Shown here: positions 56,730 to 64,000 of the stretch, piece after piece
Position numbering within the stretch: the first letter of the stretch is position 1
Layout: each line of letters opens with the position of its first letter
Source: Tetraselmis striata
Lineage: Eukaryota; Chlorophyta; Chlorodendrophyceae; Chlorodendrales; Chlorodendraceae
DNA: 64,000 nucleotides
Assembly (NCBI GenBank): GCA_006384855.1
Contig: VCJN01000861.1
Span: 17,719-81,718, forward strand
Direction: 5' to 3'
Program-made: the position numbers and the translations under genes
Notes under the pieces: model-generated
Told to the model about the DNA's origin: nothing
Databases searched by the model: none
Seen by the model: only the letters and a program-made list of their open reading frames with translations

Positions 56730-58124
56730 ATGGGTGTGGCGTCGATCCTGATGCTGCTGGCGGTACAGCTAGCACTGCACGTTCCCGGTGCCAATGCCCA
56801 GCCGGCATTCGGAGGCACGACCGCCTTGCCGGGTCTTCCCCTTATTGCTAGCGGGCTGCCGGCGGGTGGGGCTGGAATGCAGGTCATACGGGTCGGCTCT
56901 TCTCCCGTCATGGCAGGCTACTCCGACACAACCAGCACGCACTATGGATGCGACCAATCGATCGCCGAGGCGTTGAAGGAAGTCGACGACCTGTCCGTAC
57001 TGCGCGTGGTTCTGGATGCGGTTGGCTTGTTCGACATCCTCCGGACCCGCTCGCTGGCTCTTACGCTCCTGGCCCCGGACAATCTGGTGAATCCTTTTGC
57101 AGCGCGGCCACATAGTTATCATCGATGAATAAATTACTCTCAGTGCACAGCGCCCGTCGGTATACTATTTACATAACGACCCAAATTTCGGGAATATTCA
57201 ATTTAACATTGTTTGAGAAAAAATACGTCTGCAATGCAAGCCGGTATGGAATATCGTTCGATGGACCATTTCGATCTCTGTACATATCCTTTTTATATAG
57301 TTGCGCTCAGGTGCTTTCTTCGGGTGAAACTCCCTTGGCACTGTCGACATTCCATATTCAGAAATCACTATTTACTTGCTTGCAATTATTATATGGTGCC
57401 GTGATTGCAACCTGCTACCCGGCGATCCATATCAAATGATAATCATGGCTGGCTTGAGACCATCACTATAGTTCGATTCAGCCTGAATAACATCGAATGT
57501 GCGTCGTGTCACAGGCTTTCCAGAATGCACTAAATGCGCTGGGCATCACCCTGGATGATCTGCTGGCGGACCCAGCCCTTCTGTACCGCATCCTGGCACT
57601 GCATGTGATCACCGTCCCCATCACCGACAAGGCACTGCAGGACGCCATCATTCCCGACGAGATACGCGCGCCGACCCTCAACGGAGAGCACCTCCGCATC
57701 AAGCTCACGCCCAGCGATGGCACCGTCACTGTGTTCAACGACGTTTCGTCCGCCATGTTCCTGGACGTCGACTTCCCGAAGCTGTGCCCGGTAAGCCGAC
57801 AAGCGATGGTTCATGCTTGCGACGAAAAAAAGTGGCACCAACTCGGCACTCGGCTGTGCCGTCGCCGCCAATATAACAATATCTGCAATTTCCTCCACGC
57901 TGTGTCGGGAATACCGTCTGTCACATTATAAATGCGAGTTTAACCATCACCAGCCGCATCTCTCCCGTGGCGGAGTCTAAAATGCGTACCGTTGGCATGC
58001 GTTTCTCAGCTGCCCAGTCCCGGCATCACCTGCACGTACTGACGGAAGCCCTGGCCGCCTGCCGCAGCCGTCAGAGATCTACGTCATCGACGCCGTTCTG
58101 CTGCCAGAAACTCTGTCATTCTAA
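56730..58124 (+). CDS. Secreted fasciclin (FAS1) domain protein
   Basis: Three exons, 56730-57086, 57515-57790 and 58068-58124, all phase 0, give 229 residues. FAS1 proteins act in adhesion at the cell surface or matrix. The N-terminus is a clear signal peptide (MGVASILMLLAVQLALHV, cleavage near GANA-QP). One FAS1 domain follows: SIAEALKEVDDLSVLRVVL (first helix), LTLLAPDN joined to LAFQNALNALG (H1 box, split by intron 1), LYRILALHVI (the conserved Y-H region), LNGEHLRIKL, and IYVIDAVLLP (H2 box) in the last short exon. No GPI or membrane anchor after the domain. The piece between exons 2 and 3 is shorter than usual, so a small exon may be missing between KLCP and PSEIYV. Confidence 0.82.
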
Positions 58125-58535
58125 CAGAGCTGCTACTACCGCGCCCGATGGTGCTGGGGAGGGGGGTGGGGGCGGCTTGCATTTAGCCCGTCATATTGTG
58201 TGGTGGAGCTATGGGCGGTGCTGCCAGACACGCAGCGCCACACATCTGGTGGCAGGAGATGAGCCGCCGCTAGAACTACTGGCCGACCTCAACGCGCGCG
58301 GCGCTGCTACTGAGCTGAACCCCACAGCATGACACTTGCAGTTGTCTGCTCGGATTGACAGCGACACTGTAAATACCATTGAAGTCGCAATTGGCCCGTG
58401 TCTACCCCCGCGCTAACCATTGGCCAGCACACACTCAACACTCTTCGCCGCAGCTGAGGCGGTCACATCCATGTGATGCTCTGTGTCATATTCAAATGGT
58501 GTGCAACAGCGTTCGGATTCATTGCAGGGACTTAA
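58125..58535. other. 3' region of the FAS1 gene
   Basis: A plus frame ending at 58332 (PPLELLADLNARGAATELNP) has some codon-like character but no splice connection I can support. Confidence 0.3.
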
Positions 58536-58539
58536 TTCA

Positions 58540-58720
58540 ACAGCCTATTCGGATGAAAGTGTGGCAATTAGAATAGAATAGAAACTGTGAGGATGATAGT
58601 TTGGAGTTTTTAAAAGAAAACTGACAGAAACATCTTGGTCGTATTGCGAATCGATTCCGGAACGCTCCAAGTACATTGTTTGAGTTTGTATTGCCACTTG
58701 ATTCTGAAATACTTCGCGCA
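58540..58720 (-). repeat. Dispersed repeat family X, copy 2
   Basis: See 35925-36095. The shared blocks stay in order across about 170 bases. Confidence 0.6.
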
Positions 58721-59116
58721 GATTGTGAACATTGGGCCATCTTTGATTAAGATCGATCGACAATTATGTAACGATTTGTGACTACTGATTATCATATCCG
58801 CACCTCTTCAGAAGTCCCTGTGGAAGAGTGGGTGATTCTTCAAATACAAGTACGTCGAGGCTATCCGAATAATTCGCCTGGACAGCGTGTACCCGAGGTG
58901 AATCATTTATTCGAGTAACTCGCCTGGACTGGATTTCGTGACGATTCAAGAACGATGAATCATATACCATAGCTCGAGTAGACCTAAGAAAAACAATGAG
59001 GATGATTGTCCCAGTGGCTCATTGCCCAGAGAAGCCGCAATATTTCGTTTGCGGCCCATCGTCCATGAATCGGCGTAGTTTTGTCAAACGTAAAATCTCG
59101 ACAGAACGTGCGCAAC

Positions 59117-59149
<33 letters not shown>

Positions 59150-59680
59150 TTGTCATATACTGGCTACGTCGCTAATAGAAATCCTGGAAATTACTTGTCA
59201 TTTTGTTTTATATACGCATCTTTCATACTGCGATTACTGTTCGCGTTTTCGATTCGTGTTGCACCGGTGCTGACACGGAATGCGCAAACCAGAATAAGGG
59301 TGGCAAAGCGTTACGGCTCATCGCCGCCTCCTGGAACAAAAGGATTGCCGCCAACACGCTACAATAACAATATGGATACTATTCCAAAGCCGGTCCCTTT
59401 ATAGTATACCATGGATACCATTCGCACGATCGTCCGATAACATAGCATGGGTTGGGTGGTGTATGTGTTTTCCGGTTTTATTATACCGCGACGCTGTGTT
59501 GACACACGTTGCTCCTCCGCTGTTGCAACGCAGGGACAACCATCCGAAGACCGAGTTGCCGAGTTGCGCCGAAAGGGAACAATTACAGCGCTTTTCAAAC
59601 ATGGCGCATCTACCCACCCCTAACTAGTAACTACCCCCTTCCTACCCGAGCCATCACGCAGCCGCTGGGCCAAAAGATGC
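58721..59680. other. Intergenic, AT-richer
   Basis: A TGAC tetranucleotide run (59118-59142). No gene recognised. Confidence 0.4.
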
Positions 59681-59729
59681 AGGTTTGGTTAGTTGGCTAC
59701 CATTGCCGCCGGGTGAGTATCACGACACC

Positions 59730-60190
59730 CCATGACAGGCGCCCCGGGGGCCCGCCCCGCATCGCCGTTTTCCCGGGCAGGTGCGCGCCAAGCAGCGCCG
59801 GCCGAGTCGATCCGCTTGTGGTCAGCGCGGCCGAGGAGCTCGGAGGCGCTCCTCCATGCTGCCTCCGTGTCACCGGGTCCTGGCGGCACGCCCGCATCAC
59901 GGTGGGGAGGCCGTGGAGGCAGCGGGCGCGGGCGCGTCCTGGTTGCCGGCGCCTCTGCCTGCGCTGGCCGCCCCGCCACGCCGCCGGCCGCGGCCTCTCC
60001 GCCCCGCAGCCACCAGCCTCTTGTCGTCGCCCTCGGCGGCAGGCGCACCGCCGCCGCCATTGCCGGCTGCGTCGCTGTGCTTGCCCCCGCTGCCGCCCGG
60101 GGCCCCGGAGCGCCCGGAGCCCCTGCCCCGGCTCGCTGCAGTGCGGCCGCCCCGCGCGCGCCTTATTGCACCTGCGTGCGCCGCCGGAGC
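59730..60190. other. GC-rich island, possible exon, unassigned
   Basis: A sharp GC-rich block like the exons of other genes, open on both strands (minus 60242-59697, Arg/Gln/Gly-rich; plus 59781-60278, Pro/Ala-rich). No domain or convincing splice partner. Confidence 0.25.
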
Positions 60191-60520
60191 CGTCAGTCAA
60201 AATCATTCCCCATGCCGAAATAAAGCGGATGAAAAGTGTCATGGGCTTGAGATCCAGGATTCACAAAAACGTGAATAGCAACCAATGTGAATTCACAATA
60301 AGTACTACACTCATTATTCGCGGGTGCCGGCGCTTCCTGTTGGAATCCTTATTATTTAGTAGCGTATAGGAGGCAATTAAATTTAGACGGCGTTGCCTGG
60401 CCGTGTTTCATGTGCCACCCTTCTAGCGTTTTTCTATTCCTCTTTGTCGCATCATGCTTATTATTATTATCATTATTACTATCACTGTTACTATCACTAT
60501 TACTAGTTTGATAATATATA

Positions 60521-60945
60521 ATTATTTATAGGATGATGATGATCATTAAGATTATTATCAATATTGTTATGGATTCTGTTTTCCCTATAATTGCCGAAGT
60601 TCCATTGCAGCAAACTGTATAGAAGCGATAATAATAAGGATTACGTCATCATTCATGTCTACACTTCGATTATTGATTCATACACTGTCTATATACAAAC
60701 CTTACAGGTATGTACTTTACTATACTTTACTATGATTATAATTATTTATATGATGATGGTGATTATTAAGATTATTATCAATATTATTATGGATTCTTTT
60801 TTCCCTATCATTGCTGAAGTTCCATTGCAGTAGACTGTCTAGAAGCGATAATAATAAGGATTACGTCATCATTCATGTCTACACTTCGATTATTGATTCA
60901 TACACTGTCTATATATAAACCTTACAGGTATGTACTTTACTATAC
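60521..60945. repeat. Tandem duplication, unit 220 bases
   Basis: 60521-60725 and 60741-60945 are nearly identical at an offset of exactly 220 (for example CTTACAGGTATGTACTTTAC at 60701 and 60921). The AT-rich core carries GATGATGAT and ATTATTAT runs. Confidence 0.9.
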
Positions 60946-61244
60946 CGTGTACCGGCACTGGTAGAAGGAGCTGCTTACTGGTAGTACGAGGTACTGCTTT
61001 TAGCGGTGGATTTGTTATTTTACTGGCCTTTTTGTAATCACACCAGGAGCTGGTACCGGTTCCAGGCTATACCAGTGATTTGTAAGGATAGCGAAGATAC
61101 GGTACGGCACGATAATACAGTAAGGATTAATACGGCCGTACCTTGTGGCAGACAACGTGTAGTAGTTGTTAATGTAATCTTTTCTGTGTGCATCTGTACG
61201 CATATCCTGTAATTTCAAAGAATGCACGTTTATTTCCTCCAAAT

Positions 61245-61400
61245 ATATGGGAAATAAAAACTCAAACCGTGTCCCCAGTGATATCCGAAATAGATTCGCA
61301 GTACGGACTGAGATGTATCTGTCAGGTTCTTCCAAAATACTCCATAGTATCAACATACTCTTTTCTCCATTATATGTTCATTCATCACATTTTAATATAT
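61245..61400 (+). repeat. Dispersed repeat family X, copy 3 (inverted)
   Basis: Reverse-complement relative of 35925-36095 and 58540-58720: AAAACTCAAAC, TAGATTCGCAGTACG, TCTGTCAG. Confidence 0.5.
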
Positions 61401-61479
61401 TTCTAATTGCCGAAGTTCCATCCTAATAAACTGTTCGAGTTAGTTGATATCTCAAGTTGGGGGTGCGTGCCGTCGTGCA

Positions 61480-61575
61480 TTTCTAATAACATTCGCTACA
61501 GTTGCGTCTACTTTTGACCCTGGTAGGCAGGCTCGGCCCTTAATCTGAGCGTTCGTCGCATCCGTAGTGGAATAA
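61480..61575. repeat. CTGGCAG repeat family, partial copy
   Basis: TGACCCTGGTAGGCAGGCTCGG after a CTACTTTTG stretch, as in 21160-21210 and 22965-22990. Confidence 0.35.
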
Positions 61576-61870
61576 TGTCTTGTCGCAGGCGATTTGGCAT
61601 TTGGGTGGGGACAATCGCCGCACTTGCGGGGGCCGCCATCACCTGGCCCGCGTGGCGCCGCCTCCGGGGAGACGCTCCTTGGCTGCGCGCCACCGCCTCT
61701 CCCGCCGCCTCTCCCGCCACCGCGCTTCCCGCCGCGGGCGCCGCCCGCCCGGGCCTCCGCGTGCTGCTCTGCCGCGGCGCCGCCTGCGCTCGGCGCGCCC
61801 GGCTCCGGCGCAGCATCCCCTGGCGGCGCACGCAGCAACGTAACATCATGGGGGCGAAAAAACAAATCAC
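61575..61870. other. GC-rich island, possible exon, unassigned
   Basis: Open on plus (61575-61886; Ala/Arg-rich with a hydrophobic start) and minus (61988-61452; Ala/Gly/Pro-rich). Could be a further exon of the minus-strand gene to the right, or nothing. Confidence 0.25.
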
Positions 61871-62189
61871 GATCAGTGGGCCCTAGTGATGACCGCACCG
61901 GATGGGCACTGCAAAGCGGCGATAGCGCAGCATGGCGCTGTCCACCACACACCACACAGGCCTTCTGCGCGATCGCGATGTCGTCCAATCACCACCATAC
62001 TACCCCCCATGGTGTGCTCGTGATCGCCGCTCCCAATCTCAATTCCGCCACCTTAGCAACTACCCAACCCAACGGTGACTGGCACAGATCGGTGCACCCA
62101 GGTGACGGCCTCACGGGATCGCGTTCTTTCTCCTTGTAATCAGGCTACGTTCTCTGTGGGCTGCTCGCCCTTCGCTGCCGGATCGCAAT

Positions 62190-64000
62190 TTAAGACGCTT
62201 CCTTGTTTCTCATTAAATGCAGCGCCAATATCGGCTGCCGCTGCCAAAAAACCCGAGTTGATATCCAGGAGCCTGTTCCTGTTGTAGCGTCGTCGGAATG
62301 CACCGTCATAGTAGTGCGACATCTTAGCGGGTTACTAGCGGCAATTGGTGCGGTTGTCGGCGTGTGGGCCGGGGGATAACCTGTACGATTCCTCCCGTCT
62401 CGGGGCGGCTCTCCCCGGCCGCCCTTTGGCTCGCCTGCCCCCGGCTGCCGTCGACCGCCACGACCCCCTGTTCGCCGCCTGGATTCCTTGGCAGTCGTCT
62501 TGGGCGGAGGCGGCGCGTCGCTTCCCCCCTTGTCGTCGGCAGGCGCGCCCCGGTCGACAATCTCGCCGCCCGGCGCAGGCGGTGGTTTAGTACTCGCGCG
62601 TTTCTTCGGCGCCGCTCGGCCGCGCGGCTCCTTCTGCTTCTTTCTCGTCAGACCCATCGCGTCAGCCTCGACAGCGGCTGCCGCCGCCGCAGCAGCCGTA
62701 GCGGCCGCCTCCTGGGCTTCCTCCGTCTGTATGTCCGTCAGCGACACGATGGTGTGGCCGTCGGGCACGAACCACTTGTTGAACTGCGGGCTCACCGCGT
62801 GCAGCTTGCCGGGCTGCAGAGCCACAGGGGCGGCCGGGAGACCCGCCGAGCCGGGTGCGCGCGGGGGAGACGCTCCGCGCGGCGCGCCAGCTTGGGCGCC
62901 GCCGCCGGGGGGTCGGCCGCTCTCGCGCAGCTGCTGCGCCTGCCGGTCAGCCAACAAGCAGGTTACCAGGGTCGGTGGTTGGGTGGCGCCGGGCGGGGGG
63001 GGGGGGGGGGTGGAGGGGGGGAGGGTTACGGGCGATGCGACCCTTTTAATAGCCACTAAATGCAATGCGCCGAAAGGGTTGCCGACCCTTATGTATAGTT
63101 AAGGAGCAGCTCTCGTAAACTAAGGCTACTCGTAAACTTTATTATTGTCAGCTAAGCCCAATTAAAAAACATGCAACGAAGTGGTCCAGGCTGCAAGCAA
63201 ATGTGCGATTGACCATGCTGGCATAAATGTAAAAAGCAGAGTTCGCCCGCTTTCAAAGAGCGTAGCACTCGCTCGAAGGGGGAAGGGGGGGGTGATGGGC
63301 GCCCACCTGAATGTCGAGTAGCGAGGCGCCTGCCGCCGGCGAGGGCGAGGGCGCCTTCGGCCGTCCCCAGGCGGGCGCGCTCGACGCGGCCGAGCGGGGC
63401 TTTGCGCCGGAGCGCGCGGGCGTGAGGAAATCCGCGAGCGAGAGGCTGCCCTGCCCCGGCGCGCCCATCACGGCGGGCGTGCCGGACGGGGAGGCGGACA
63501 ACACCCCGGCCTGGGCGCTGCCGGGCGACCGGCCGGCCACCGCGCTGCCGCCGACATCGACGCGCTTGGCCTCCTGTCGATGCACGCGCCCGTTGAGGCC
63601 AAGCACGCGCGACGGTTGTGATTATCGGCATACCAGGCAGATATACAGTAGCAATGCCGATCGACCCCCCTCCCCTCTCCCCCAGCTTGCCCCCGACTCG
63701 CGGCAGCTGGCATATCCCACCTGCTGCTGGATGTCCTTAAAGCTCTGCGTCGCCGGGGAGGGGCTGCTGCGCTCGCGCGGCGCCTTGCCCCCCCACGGCA
63801 GCGGCCCCGCGGGCAGCGGCAGCGGGATCATCATCGGCGGCGAGGACCGCGCCTCCTTGTCGAGGTCGCCGCGCAGGAACATGGACAGCCCACCCGTGCG
63901 GGGCGCGCTCCGCCGCCGCCCCCCGCTCCCGCTTGGCATCTCCTCCAGCCCCGTGATCTCCAGCTTGCCGGCCAGGACGGTTGCTGCGCTCGCCCCGCGC
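62190..64000 (-). CDS. Low-complexity protein with three S-x-x-D-I-Q motifs (5' part outside window)
   Basis: Three exons close in phase 0: 64000 (edge) to 63721, 63573-63307, 62939-62190. The visible 3' part encodes about 430 residues, rich in Pro, Ala, Ser and Gly. Each exon carries the same linear motif near a Trp: WGGKAPRE ... SFKDIQQQ, WGRPKAPS ... SLLDIQ, and WFVPDGH ... SLTDIQTEE. In the first two the motif ends at the exon border. The tail is Lys/Arg-rich (RKKQKEPRGRAAPKKR) and probably nuclear. The motif recalls the C-terminal segments of IBtk- and GYF-type adaptor proteins; that is a hint from memory, not an assignment. The end of the last exon is uncertain, since an unseen intron could shorten it. 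A G run (about 62997-63010) lies in the intron before it. Confidence 0.55.

Noticed and set aside
1-64000. CRISPR arrays, bacterial operons, rRNA genes
   Set aside because: No regularly spaced short repeats with unique spacers, no rRNA-like stretches, and the genes are spliced eukaryotic genes.

Overview
The window looks like nuclear DNA of a green alga. Genes are split into many short GC-rich exons, with introns that begin GTGCG or GTGAG and that often carry pure C or G runs of 15-35 bases. Alanine-rich proteins, a chloroplast-type leader and a short telomere-like CCCTAAAA motif point to the chlorophytes, but the species is not identified. Exon models below were built by hand from reading frame, splice phase and family resemblance; no search or RNA evidence was available.

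Layout. 1-3422 (-): a SAP-domain protein resembling NuSAP, running off the left edge, divergent from UBA5 (4592-6764, +), the E1 enzyme of the UFM1 system. 8.4-9.5 kb holds a decayed retroelement tail and 10.67-11.52 kb (+) a probable chloroplast membrane protein. 11.98-12.74 kb (-) is a SAP30-like Sin3/HDAC subunit. 13.70-16.91 kb is a compact tyrosine-recombinase element with split direct repeats. 17.5-20.2 kb (+) is a ketose 3-epimerase-like TIM-barrel protein, convergent with a 527-residue coiled-coil protein (20.7-25.3 kb, -) whose long introns each carry a different repeat insertion.

26.5-33.7 kb is mobile-element debris: a CENP-B/pogo-like transposase head, two LINE-type reverse-transcriptase remnants and a tRNA-like SINE candidate. 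A J-domain protein (34.0-37.0 kb, +) and a DMT/SLC35-like transporter (38.4-41.5 kb, -) follow. 41.76-48.50 kb is an old DIRS/PAT-type element with RT, RNase H and recombinase remains, framed by the same split-repeat topology as the young 13.7 kb element. 48.5-56.7 kb is AT-richer with no gene I can support, only diverged repeats. A secreted fasciclin-domain protein (56.7-58.1 kb, +), a repeat-rich gap and the 3' part of a minus-strand protein with three S-x-x-D-I-Q motifs (62.2-64.0 kb) complete the window.

The host genes are unrelated housekeeping functions (ufmylation, chromatin, sugar epimerisation, chaperone, transport, cell surface) and show no operon-like logic. The most unusual item is the 3.2 kb element at 13.7-16.9 kb. 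Its long direct repeats are nearly identical, which implies recent movement, and its recombinase keeps a full catalytic set, yet it has no room for a reverse transcriptase.
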